This document shows, piece by piece, positions 43,491 to 51,801 of a stretch of 64,000 nt of DNA (within the stretch, counting starts at the first letter, position 1; every line of letters begins with the position of its first letter). The translations under genes were made by a program, and so were the position numbers. Source of the DNA: Edaphobacter flagellatus (GTDB lineage: Bacteria; Acidobacteriota; Terriglobia; Terriglobales; Acidobacteriaceae); contig NZ_CP073697.1 in the NCBI RefSeq assembly GCF_025264665.1, positions 1,488,001 to 1,552,000 on the forward strand. Direction: 5' to 3'. The notes under the pieces were generated by a model. It had not been told where the DNA came from. It did not search any database and saw only the letters and a list, made by a program, of their open reading frames with translations.

Positions 43491-44537
43491 TCAGGCGTTC
43501 AACGAAGCTGCACGCTCCGACACTCCGCCCAATTCCGCAGCTCGAGCCTCCGCATAAGCTGCAGCGCCAAGTAGAGCGCACGTATCGTCCAGAATCACCT
43601 TCACCGGAATCGCCTGCAGCAGAGGAGACATTCTTCCTTTATCCAGAAACGCCTGCATAAAGAACCCATTCTGCATCGTCTTCAAACGCTTGGGAGCGAT
43701 TCCGCCTCCCAGATAAATTCCACCCGTAGCCAGCATCTTCAATGCCAGGTTGCCTGCCTCCGCACCGTAAGCCGACGCGAACGTCTTCATGGTTTCAAAG
43801 CAAAGCGAGCTCGATCCATCCTCAGCACACTCGCCAATCACCACATTTGGGTCCTCGGCCAGCATGCGATCGCACAGCCACTTCGGCTCGTTGATCTTCT
43901 CCACATCGCGCAAAAATTCGTAAACATTCTTGATGCCAAGCCCTGAGACAACACGCTCAAAACTCACGCGACCCTTCAGCTTGTTGCGCAGATATTCCAG
44001 CATCGCAATCTCGCGATTCGAACGCGCTGCAAAGTCGCAATGCCCACCCTCCGAAGGAATGGGTCTATGCGTTTTTCCGTCCCATATCAACAGCGCCTGC
44101 CCCAGGCCCGTGCCCGCGGAGATCAGCCCACGATGTCCGACAGCATTTGGATCACCTGCATGCAGCGTAAAGATCTTATCCGGCGCAAGCTCCGGAATCC
44201 CATAGCCATTTGCCTCAAGATCATTGATCAGAAAAACATGCTTGATCGACAACGATCGCGACAGATCACGCACATCCAACGTCCATGGCAGGTTCGTCAG
44301 CTTCAGCCGGCCATCACGCACCGGGCCCGGCACGCCGAAACATGCAGCGAGAATCTCGTCACGCTTCGTCGCCGGGGTGTTCTCATCACCACTCAGAAAC
44401 TCGTTGACCACCTCATCCAACGAACTAAACTGATGCGCCGCGAACTTTGCATCGCGAATCGGATGCAGCTGTCCGCCAGCAAAGTCGTAAAGCGCAAGAT
44501 GAACCTTCGTGCCGCCAACATCACCAGCAAGAATCAT
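43491..44537 (-). CDS. glk: glucokinase
   Basis: A 348-residue ATP-dependent glucokinase of the bacterial Glk family (not ROK). Signs: the phosphate loop LAGDVGGTKVHLALYD, FGVPGPVRDGRLKLTNLPW, FLINDLEANGYG with the catalytic Asp, SAGTGLGQALL, SEGGHCDFA and GGIYLGGGIAPK. It makes glucose-6-phosphate for the Zwf enzyme encoded upstream. Its ATG abuts the pgl stop with no gap. Last gene of the minus-strand cluster. Confidence 0.95.
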   Translation of the reverse strand: MILAGDVGGTKVHLALYDFAGGQLHPIRDAKFAAHQFSSLDEVVNEFLSGDENTPATKRDEILAACFGVPGPVRDGRLKLTNLPWTLDVRDLSRSLSIKHVFLINDLEANGYGIPELAPDKIFTLHAGDPNAVGHRGLISAGTGLGQALLIWDGKTHRPIPSEGGHCDFAARSNREIAMLEYLRNKLKGRVSFERVVSGLGIKNVYEFLRDVEKINEPKWLCDRMLAEDPNVVIGECAEDGSSSLCFETMKTFASAYGAEAGNLALKMLATGGIYLGGGIAPKRLKTMQNGFFMQAFLDKGRMSPLLQAIPVKVILDDTCALLGAAAYAEARAAELGGVSERAASLNA

Positions 44538-45329
44538 TTATTTCAACTCCAGTGTTCCGGTCGATCCACCATCCGCCGGTGCTGGCAGCTTAGCGGCTGC
44601 GGCCTTATCCAGCAAGAGCGTCAGCTTCCCGCTCGCCGGACGAATAATCTGCGAAGGATAAACCTCAGGCTGGTACGGCCCTTCAAACACATCGTGCAGC
44701 ACCTGCGCCTTCTTCTCGCCCTCAATCAGGAATACTACTTCCCTGCCCTGATTGATCACCGGCCAGGTCAGTGTCACGCGCCATGTATCCTTCTGCGGAA
44801 CATAGTTCGCCACCACGATGTGCGTCATATCGTTCAACGCTTCCGTATGCGGGAACAGTGACGCCGTATGGCCATCGTCTCCCATCCCCAGCAGCACAAG
44901 ATCGAACGTCGGCGTCTGCGCCCCTTCAAGCTTGAAGCCATTGCGAATCGCCGCCTCATACCGTGCTGCCGCAACCTCCGGCTCCAGATCTCCTTCCATC
45001 CGGTGGATTCGCTCAACCGGCAGCGGAACCTTCGATAGCAGCGCCTCACGCGTCATGCGATAGTTCGACTCCGCATCATCCGGCGGAACGCAGCGCTCAT
45101 CCACCCAGTAGAGATCCAGCTTGTCCCAGGGCACCTTGCTCGCGAATGGCTCCGATGCCAGCAGCACAAACATCGCCTTCGGAGTCGTCCCGCCTGAGAT
45201 AGCCACGCGAGCAATCCCTCGCGCGTTCGCCGCACCTGCTACGGCCGAAGCAAACAACTCCGCAGCGGCCTCTGCAACCTTCGCCGGAGTCGAATAAACC
45301 TGATACGTAACACTTGTAGGACGCGGCAT
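44538..45329 (-). CDS. pgl: 6-phosphogluconolactonase
   Basis: A 263-residue lactonase of the glucosamine-6-phosphate isomerase/6-phosphogluconolactonase (NagB-like) fold, hydrolysing 6-phosphogluconolactone to 6-phosphogluconate. Motifs: RVAISGGTTPKAMFVLL, LYWVDERCVPPDDAESNYRM and LVLLGMGDDGHTASLFP, the usual DevB-type set. The C-terminal 20 residues (AAAKLPAPADGGSTGTLELK) are poorly conserved. It lies between zwf and glk, directly matching the order of the pathway. Confidence 0.95.
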   Translation of the reverse strand: MPRPTSVTYQVYSTPAKVAEAAAELFASAVAGAANARGIARVAISGGTTPKAMFVLLASEPFASKVPWDKLDLYWVDERCVPPDDAESNYRMTREALLSKVPLPVERIHRMEGDLEPEVAAARYEAAIRNGFKLEGAQTPTFDLVLLGMGDDGHTASLFPHTEALNDMTHIVVANYVPQKDTWRVTLTWPVINQGREVVFLIEGEKKAQVLHDVFEGPYQPEVYPSQIIRPASGKLTLLLDKAAAAKLPAPADGGSTGTLELK

Positions 45330-45361
45330 AAATCTTCCCTCTACATCTGGAGCAATGGTTT

Positions 45362-45381
45362 GGCCTCGCCGAAGCGAGGCC
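45362..45381 (-). other. UUCG-capped hairpin between zwf and pgl
   Basis: On the minus strand GGCCTCGC, TTCG, GCGAGGCC: a perfect 8-bp stem with a C(UUCG)G tetraloop, among the most stable RNA hairpins known. It lies in the 68-base gap after zwf and has no T run, so partial termination or mRNA processing that sets pgl-glk against zwf levels is more likely than full termination. Confidence 0.6.
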
Positions 45382-45397
45382 GTCTGGTTATATGGAA

Positions 45398-46954
45398 CTA
45401 TAGCTTACGCCATTTGCGGCCTTCAGACTCCAGCAGCGCATCCGCCGCCGAAGGACCCCACGTTCCTGCAGCATAGTTCGGGAAGTCCTTCACCGGAGTC
45501 TCCGCCCACGCCTTTAGGATCGGCGTCATCAGCGCCCACGTTGCCTCTACACCGTCACGGTGCGCAAACAACGTACCATCGCCCAGCATCGCATCCAACA
45601 GCAGCCGCTCATACCCATTGGCCGACGACTTGCCGAATGCATCCGCGTAGCTGAAGTTCATCTGTACCGGGCTGATGTCCATGCTCGGTCCAGGCAGCTT
45701 CGCGCTAAAACGCAGCGAAATGCCTTCATCCGGCTGAATACGCATCGAAATCAGATTCGGCTTGATCGAGTCGGACTCGTGGTGTTCGCTACCCTTGAAC
45801 AGCGACATCGGCGGCTGTTTAAACTGAACCGTAATCTCCGTCACGCGCTTCGCGAGACGCTTGCCCGCACGAATGTAGAACGGAACGCCGGCCCAGCGCC
45901 AGTTCTCGATCTCCAGCCGCAGCGCCGCATAGGTCTCCGTCTGCGAGCGAGGATGCACACGGTCTTCCTGCCGGTAGCCAGGCACCGCTTTGCCGTCCAC
46001 CATGCCCGGCCCATACTGGCCGCGCACCGTGTCTGCCGGATGAATCGGCGAGATTGCCTTCCAGACCTTCACCTTCTCCGCACGCACCGCATCTGCCTGA
46101 AACGAAACCGGCGGCTCCATGGCGACAAAGCTCAGCAGTTCCATCACATGGTTCTGCACCACGTCGCGAAGCGCACCAGCCTGTTCATAGAACGGCCCGC
46201 GGCCTTCGATACCGATCGACTCCGCAGCCGTAATCTCGACATGGTCGATATAGTTGCGATTCCATACATTCTCGAAGATGCCATTGGCGAACCGGAAGAC
46301 GAGGATGTTCTGCACCGTTTCCTTGCCCAGGTAGTGATCGATGCGGAAGATCTGGTCTTCACGGAAGACCTTGTTCACCTCATCGTTCAAGGCACGTGCC
46401 GACTCAAGATCATGCCCGAACGGCTTCTCGATGATTGTCCTCACCCACGGAGCCTTACCCTCTGCACCGGCCTCAGGCTGCGCCATTCCATGCTGCCCCA
46501 GGAAGTTGATGATGTCCGAGAAATACTCCGGCGCTGTTGCCAGATAAAAGAGCCGGTTGCCGCGCGTCTTGTACTTGCCGTCCAGCTCCGCCAGCGTCTT
46601 CTTCAGCCCTTCGTAGCCAGCGCCATCATCGAAGTTCATCGCATAGTACGACACGCGATCGACAAACGGGGCCAGCCTTGGATCATTCTCCTCCACGCCT
46701 CCGCCAGCGATAATCCCTTCCTTCATATCCGGCGCGAAGGTCCCTTCCAGCGGACGACGTGCTACGCCCACAACGGCAAATTCCTTCGGCAGCAGATTCG
46801 ACTGCTCCAGATGGTAGAGTGCAGGCAGCAGCTTCCTCTTCGTCAGATCGCCGGACGCACCGAAGATCACTACGATACACGGCTCCGGTGTCCTCTCCGA
46901 GTTACGCGCGGCCGCAAGCTTATCGGGAGCAACTTGTACTTGTGTTGTAGCCAT
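45398..46954 (-). CDS. zwf: glucose-6-phosphate 1-dehydrogenase
   Basis: A 518-residue NAD(P)-dependent enzyme for the first step of the oxidative pentose phosphate pathway. The nucleotide site is VIFGASGDLTKRKLLPALYHL, the substrate site is FRIDHYLGKETVQNILVFRFAN, and IIEKPFGHDLESA and YIRAGKRLAKRVTEI are further family blocks. The length is normal, with a slightly extended N-terminus (about 25 residues before CIVVIFGASG). It is followed by pgl; upstream, gnd ends 40 bases away. Confidence 0.97.
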   Translation of the reverse strand: MATTQVQVAPDKLAAARNSERTPEPCIVVIFGASGDLTKRKLLPALYHLEQSNLLPKEFAVVGVARRPLEGTFAPDMKEGIIAGGGVEENDPRLAPFVDRVSYYAMNFDDGAGYEGLKKTLAELDGKYKTRGNRLFYLATAPEYFSDIINFLGQHGMAQPEAGAEGKAPWVRTIIEKPFGHDLESARALNDEVNKVFREDQIFRIDHYLGKETVQNILVFRFANGIFENVWNRNYIDHVEITAAESIGIEGRGPFYEQAGALRDVVQNHVMELLSFVAMEPPVSFQADAVRAEKVKVWKAISPIHPADTVRGQYGPGMVDGKAVPGYRQEDRVHPRSQTETYAALRLEIENWRWAGVPFYIRAGKRLAKRVTEITVQFKQPPMSLFKGSEHHESDSIKPNLISMRIQPDEGISLRFSAKLPGPSMDISPVQMNFSYADAFGKSSANGYERLLLDAMLGDGTLFAHRDGVEATWALMTPILKAWAETPVKDFPNYAAGTWGPSAADALLESEGRKWRKL

Positions 46955-46994
46955 ATCGATATACCCCTCGTTCTCTAGTCTCTTCTAACGTCGC

Positions 46995-47903
46995 CTACTC
47001 GGCCTTCTTCACGTCGTGGCCGCCAAACGCGCCACGCATAATCGAGATCATGCGATCCGTAAAATTGTTCTCTTCGCGCGAACGCAGTCTGCGAATCAAC
47101 GACTCTGTAATCACCGGTGCCGAAATATTCAGATCGATCGCCTCCGTCACCGTCCAGCGTCCTTCACCCGAATCCGGAACCCACGCCTCCAGCCCGGCCA
47201 GCGTAGGATTCTTATCCAGCGCACCTGCCGTCAGGTCCAGCAGCCACGAACGCACAACCGAGCCCTTCTGCCAGATATGCGAGATCTGCGTCAGGTCCAG
47301 ACCCAGCTCTTCCTTCGCCTTCATGATCGAGAAGCCCTCGGCATACGCCTGCATCAATCCATACTCAATGCCGTTGTGCACCATCTTCACGAAGTGACCC
47401 GCGCCCGAAGGCCCGACGTGGCCCCAGCCCTCCGTCGGCGAAGGAGCAAGCGCCTGAAAGATCGGCGTCAGCCGCTCCACCGGAGCCTTATCGCCGCCAA
47501 TCATCAGGCTGTAGCCCTCCTTCAGGCCCCATACGCCGCCTGAAGTGCCGCAATCCACATACTCAAATCCCTTGGCCGTCACCGCAGCATGGCGGCGCTG
47601 CGTGTCCTTATAGTTCGAGTTGCCACCGTCAATGATCGTGTCCCCCTTCGACAGCAGGCCCTCTAGCTTCGCAATCGTCTGGTCCACCGGATCGCCCGAA
47701 GGCACCATCACCCACACCGCACGCGGGGTCGACAGATTCTTCACCAGGTCTTCAAGGGAGTTCACGCCCAGCGAACCTGCCGCCGTCAACCGCGCCGTCG
47801 CATCCTTGTTGAAGTCGAACCCGACAACCTTATGGCCCGCCAGCTTCAAACGCTCCGCCATGTTGAAGCCCATCTTCCCAAGGCCAATAATTCCTAATTC
47901 CAT
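46995..47903 (-). CDS. gnd: 6-phosphogluconate dehydrogenase, short (YqeC/GndA-like) form
   Basis: A 302-residue enzyme, much shorter than the common 470-residue type, matching the short 6-phosphogluconate dehydrogenase family. The Rossmann start is MELGIIGLGKMGFNMAERL; the second strand ends VVGFDFNKDA with an acidic residue where NADP-specific enzymes carry Asn-Arg, suggesting NAD preference (as known for short forms). Other motifs: DGGNSNYKDTQRR, DCGTSGGVWGLKEGYSLMIGG, KMVHNGIEYGLMQAYAEG and DSGEGRWT. It decarboxylates 6-phosphogluconate to ribulose-5-phosphate. Confidence 0.93.
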   Translation of the reverse strand: MELGIIGLGKMGFNMAERLKLAGHKVVGFDFNKDATARLTAAGSLGVNSLEDLVKNLSTPRAVWVMVPSGDPVDQTIAKLEGLLSKGDTIIDGGNSNYKDTQRRHAAVTAKGFEYVDCGTSGGVWGLKEGYSLMIGGDKAPVERLTPIFQALAPSPTEGWGHVGPSGAGHFVKMVHNGIEYGLMQAYAEGFSIMKAKEELGLDLTQISHIWQKGSVVRSWLLDLTAGALDKNPTLAGLEAWVPDSGEGRWTVTEAIDLNISAPVITESLIRRLRSREENNFTDRMISIMRGAFGGHDVKKAE

Positions 47904-48012
47904 CTCGTCTTCCTTTCCTTACTAAAACGGCCGTGCCGTCTGGATTCTTCGCTAGCCTCTCTGAATCAACCCATGACAACTCTGCATGGGCTTTGTTTCA
48001 AACACTTCAATC

Positions 48013-48879
48013 TCATTGCCCGGGAGGAAAATCCGCTCCAACCGTTACCGGCTCCCATGCCGCCAGCTCCTTCTGCCACCGGTCGATCTTCTCCCGCACG
48101 CGCTTCAGCGCGCCCGCTCCCAACAGCAGCCGCAGCGGAGGATTCTCCTCATCCACAACCTGAATCATGGCCTGCACAGCCTTCAGCGGATCGCCCGGCT
48201 GCTTTCCATCCTGCTCATTCATATAGCGGCGCGCATTACCTGCCGTCGCATCGTAGTCATGAATCCTCTTCGCCGCTTCCACCCCAGAGCGCCCAAGGAA
48301 GTCCGTGCGAAATGGCCCCGGCTCAACAATCGTCAGCTTGATTCCCAGCGGAGCAACCTCTTGCGCCAGAGCCTCCGACAGCCCCTCCACCGCAAACTTT
48401 GTGCTCTGGTACAGACCCCAACCCGGTCCCGCGGTCAGTCCACCAATGGAAGAGAGATTGAGTATGTGCCCGCTGCGCTGTTTACGAAGCTGGGGCAGAA
48501 ACGTGCGTGTCACACGCAGCAGCCCAAAGACATTCGTCTCATACATCGGCGCCAGCTCTGCCTCGGAGACCTCTTCGATCGCGCCCGCAACACCGTAACC
48601 GGCATTGTTCACCAGAACATCCACCCGGCCAAATCGCTCCAGCGTCTTCGCCAGGGCTGCATCTACCTGCTCCTGCTTCGTGACATCCAGCGTCACGGCC
48701 AACGCTTTACCGGGAAACTTTTCTTCAAGGTCTTTGACCTGCTCCACCTTGCGTGCCGTCGCAACAACCCGCTCGCCGCGTTTCAAAACTTCCTCAGCCA
48801 ATATGCGCCCAAACCCCGTAGACGCACCGGTGATGAACCAGACACGATCCGAATTGGAAGAAACCGATGAATTCGCCAT
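48013..48879 (-). CDS. short-chain dehydrogenase/reductase
   Basis: A 288-residue classical SDR. The cofactor loop is FITGASTGFGR (TGxxxGxG), followed by LDVTKQEQV, NNAGYGVAG, the catalytic Ser in LNLSSIGG and YQSTK (YxxxK). The sequence ATARKVEQV after strand 2 suggests NADP. The C-terminus resembles the group often annotated as oxidoreductase/retinol dehydrogenase-like. It sits between rpiA and gnd in the pentose phosphate cluster, but a role in that pathway is not established. ATG 48879 is used; the ribosome site is weak, and the frame is open to 48921. Confidence 0.88.
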   Translation of the reverse strand: MANSSVSSNSDRVWFITGASTGFGRILAEEVLKRGERVVATARKVEQVKDLEEKFPGKALAVTLDVTKQEQVDAALAKTLERFGRVDVLVNNAGYGVAGAIEEVSEAELAPMYETNVFGLLRVTRTFLPQLRKQRSGHILNLSSIGGLTAGPGWGLYQSTKFAVEGLSEALAQEVAPLGIKLTIVEPGPFRTDFLGRSGVEAAKRIHDYDATAGNARRYMNEQDGKQPGDPLKAVQAMIQVVDEENPPLRLLLGAGALKRVREKIDRWQKELAAWEPVTVGADFPPGQ

Positions 48880-48945
48880 ATCTATCAGACGTCCGTTCGT
48901 CACGCAGCGATGCAAACGCAACGACAGTATTGAGGCGTTCTCAAG

Positions 48946-49635
48946 CTATCTCGCAACCTTCGCAACACCCTGGTCGCTTGCAATCAGAGCAAACGATGCC
49001 ATATTCAGAAACAATCCATGCTCCACAACGCCGACAATCGCGCGAATATCGGCAGCCGTCTTCGCCGGATCGTCGATCTCCCCGCAGAAGCAATCAAGAA
49101 TGAAATTGTTCTCGTCGGTGATGTACTTCGAGCCATCCGCATGATGGCGCAGTTTTGGATTCAACCCCAGCGCCGCAAGCCTTCTTTCCACCGTCGGCTT
49201 CGCCATCTGGATGACCTCAACCGGCAGCGGAAACTTGCCCAGCTTCTGTACCAGTTTGCTCGAATCCGCAATCACAATAAACTTCCGCGCCGCACTCTCG
49301 ACGATCTTCTCGCGCAACAGCGCGCCGCCGCCGCCTTTAATCAACGCCAGGCCCGGCCCAACCTCATCCGCGCCATCAATCGCCAGATCCAGCTCCGGCG
49401 TCTCTTCAAAATTTGTAATTGGAATCGACAGCGATTCAGCCAGTTTCTGGCTGGCGGCTGAAGTTGCAATACCCCGCACCTTCAGCCCGCCCTTGACCCG
49501 CTCACCCAGCTCTTGGATGAAGATCGCCGAGGTGGTGCCGGTCCCAAGTCCCAGCGACATCCCATCCTCGACAAACTCCAGCGCGTGCCGGGCCGCCATC
49601 CGCTTTGCCCCGTCCTGTGTCAAGCCCTGTGTCAT
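48946..49635 (-). CDS. rpiA: ribose-5-phosphate isomerase A
   Basis: A 229-residue isomerase interconverting ribose-5-phosphate and ribulose-5-phosphate. Motifs: LGLGTGTTSAIFIQEL, GIATSAASQKLAE, DLAIDGADEVGPGLALIKGGGGALLREKIV and IADSSKLVQKLG, all of the RpiA type. It lies 26 bases after tkt and works with it and with rpe (encoded at 20363) in the non-oxidative branch. Confidence 0.96.
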   Translation of the reverse strand: MTQGLTQDGAKRMAARHALEFVEDGMSLGLGTGTTSAIFIQELGERVKGGLKVRGIATSAASQKLAESLSIPITNFEETPELDLAIDGADEVGPGLALIKGGGGALLREKIVESAARKFIVIADSSKLVQKLGKFPLPVEVIQMAKPTVERRLAALGLNPKLRHHADGSKYITDENNFILDCFCGEIDDPAKTAADIRAIVGVVEHGLFLNMASFALIASDQGVAKVAR

Positions 49636-49661
49636 GCGCTTCCTGTCACGGTCCGGAAAGC

Positions 49662-51665
49662 CTACTTCTTCACCAGCTTCTTGGCATGCTCCACAACGTT
49701 CGCCACGCTGAAGCCCAGCTTCTCCATCGCAATCGGTCCAGGAGCCGAAGCGCCAAACCGATCGATACCAATCACGCCGCCATTGTGGCCGACATACTTG
49801 TACCAGCCCATCGTTGCACCGGCCTCAATCGCCAGCTTTGGCGTATTCTCCGGGAAAATCGAAGCCTGATACGCAGCGTCCTGCTCATCAAACAGCTTGA
49901 AGCTGGGCATCGAAACCACCGTTGCGCCAATCCCTTCAGCCTTCAGCTGCTCCGCTGCCTTCATCACCAGCGAAACCTCTGAGCCGGTCGCAACCAGAAT
50001 GATGTCCTTGCCAAACTCCTCAAGCACATAGGCGCCCTTCCTTACACCGGCAAGAACGCCGTACTTCGCAGCATCCAGTACCGGCAGGTCCTGACGCGAC
50101 AGCGCCATAAAGCTCGCGCTCTTTCGCTCCAGCGCAAGCTGCCAGGCAGCAGCCGTCTCGTTCGCATCCGCGGGACGGAAGTCGGTCAGGTGCGGAATCA
50201 ACCGCAGGCTCATCAGCTGCTCAATCGGCTGGTGCGTCGGTCCATCCTCGCCCAGTCCAATCGAGTCATGCGTAAAGATGAACAGCGAGTGCACGCTCAT
50301 CAGCGCCGCCAGGCGAATTGCATTACGCGCATAGTCCGAGAAAACAAAGAACGTTGAGCCGAACGGAATCAGGCCGCCATGCGCCGCCATGCCATTCACC
50401 ATTGCGCACATGCCAAACTCACGCACGCCAAAGAACACGTTGCGTCCCTTTGGATCGACATGGAAGTTCGGCGAATCCTTGAAGATCGTCTTCGTCGAAG
50501 CAGTCAGGTCGGCCGCACCGCCAAACAACTCCGGCACAACGCCTGCAACGGCGTTCATCACCACTTGGCCTGCGTTACGCGTCGCCACGGGCTTGTCTGT
50601 CGGGAAGGTCGGAACCTTCTTCTCCCAGCCTTCCGCCAGCTTCGCGCTCACTACGCGCTCAAACTCAGCAGCCGGCTCCGGATATGCCTTCTTATACTCG
50701 GCAAACGAGGCATCCCATGCAGCCTTGGCCTTCTTGCCCTTCTCCTTCGCCTCAGCCCAGTTCTTCGCAGCCTCTTCCGGTACGTAGAAGCTCTTGTCTT
50801 CGGGCCAGCCCAGGTTCTTCTTCGTGGCCTTCACCGCTTCAGCGCCAAGAGCCTCACCGTGCACCTTGCTCGTGCCGGCCTTCGGGCTTCCGTAACCGAT
50901 CACCGTGCGTACACGGATCAGTGAGGGCTTCGTCGTCTCTGCCTTCGCCGCCTTGATCGCAGCTTCGATAGCTACCAGGTCGTTGCCGTCGTCCACCATC
51001 TGCACATGCCAGTGATATGCCTGGAACCGCTTCGTTACGTCTTCCGTAAAGCTCAGCTCCGTCGGGCCGTCCAGCGAGATCAGGTTGTCGTCATACAGCA
51101 CAATCAGCTTGCCCAGGCCCAGCGTTCCCGCCAGCGAAGCCGTCTCGTGCGAGATGCCTTCCATCAGGTCGCCATCGCCGCAAAGCACATACGTGTAGTG
51201 GTCAATCACGTTGTGGCCATCACGGTTGTACACCGCAGCCATGTGCTTCTCAGCCGTCGCGATGCCCACAGCCATCGCAAAACCCTGTCCCAGCGGACCC
51301 GTCGTCACTTCAACTCCCGGCGCCTCACCCAGCTCTGGATGTCCCGGCGTATGCGATCCCCACTGCCGGAACTGCTCCAGCTGCGACATCGGCAGGTCAT
51401 AGCCTGCAAGATGCAGCACGCCATACAGCAGTGCCGAAGCATGGCCGTTCGACAGCACGAACCGGTCGCGGTCGATCCACTTCGGCTCCGTCGGATCGTA
51501 CTTCATCAGCTTGTGATACAGCAGGTACGCAATCGGAGCGCAGCCTAAAGGAGCACCCGGATGTCCGGACTTGGCCTTTTCCACCGCATCCACGGCAAGA
51601 AAACGGAGAGCGTTGATGGAAAGCTGGTCTAAAGCATTCTGCTGGTCGGTCTGCTGATTGCTCAT
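49662..51665 (-). CDS. tkt: transketolase
   Basis: A 667-residue thiamine diphosphate enzyme transferring two-carbon units between sugar phosphates. It contains LRFLAVDAVEKAKSGHPGAPLG, the ThDP motif GDGDLMEGISHE running into DDN, RTVIGYGSPKAGTSKVHGEALG, and THDSIGLGEDGPTHQPIEQL in the pyrimidine domain, plus the C-terminal transketolase domain. ATG 51665 is chosen with AAGGA 6 bases upstream; the frame extends to 51695. It lies 136 bases after the glucoamylase stop. Confidence 0.97.
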   Translation of the reverse strand: MSNQQTDQQNALDQLSINALRFLAVDAVEKAKSGHPGAPLGCAPIAYLLYHKLMKYDPTEPKWIDRDRFVLSNGHASALLYGVLHLAGYDLPMSQLEQFRQWGSHTPGHPELGEAPGVEVTTGPLGQGFAMAVGIATAEKHMAAVYNRDGHNVIDHYTYVLCGDGDLMEGISHETASLAGTLGLGKLIVLYDDNLISLDGPTELSFTEDVTKRFQAYHWHVQMVDDGNDLVAIEAAIKAAKAETTKPSLIRVRTVIGYGSPKAGTSKVHGEALGAEAVKATKKNLGWPEDKSFYVPEEAAKNWAEAKEKGKKAKAAWDASFAEYKKAYPEPAAEFERVVSAKLAEGWEKKVPTFPTDKPVATRNAGQVVMNAVAGVVPELFGGAADLTASTKTIFKDSPNFHVDPKGRNVFFGVREFGMCAMVNGMAAHGGLIPFGSTFFVFSDYARNAIRLAALMSVHSLFIFTHDSIGLGEDGPTHQPIEQLMSLRLIPHLTDFRPADANETAAAWQLALERKSASFMALSRQDLPVLDAAKYGVLAGVRKGAYVLEEFGKDIILVATGSEVSLVMKAAEQLKAEGIGATVVSMPSFKLFDEQDAAYQASIFPENTPKLAIEAGATMGWYKYVGHNGGVIGIDRFGASAPGPIAMEKLGFSVANVVEHAKKLVKK

Positions 51666-51801
51666 TCTTTTCCTTTTTCTCGAACGCACAAGCATGGACC
51701 GGCGCTCGATCTCGTGTATTTTTCGATTTAGGACGTTCTCGTACAGTGTACAGGCGCAGGCGGCATCCCTGCATCCTCATGCCTTGGCCCGTTTACGTTC
51801 A

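Noticed and set aside
45560..46978. 472-residue open frame on the plus strand
   Set aside because: Lies fully antisense to zwf, a clear conserved enzyme; composition is arginine/histidine-rich without motifs.
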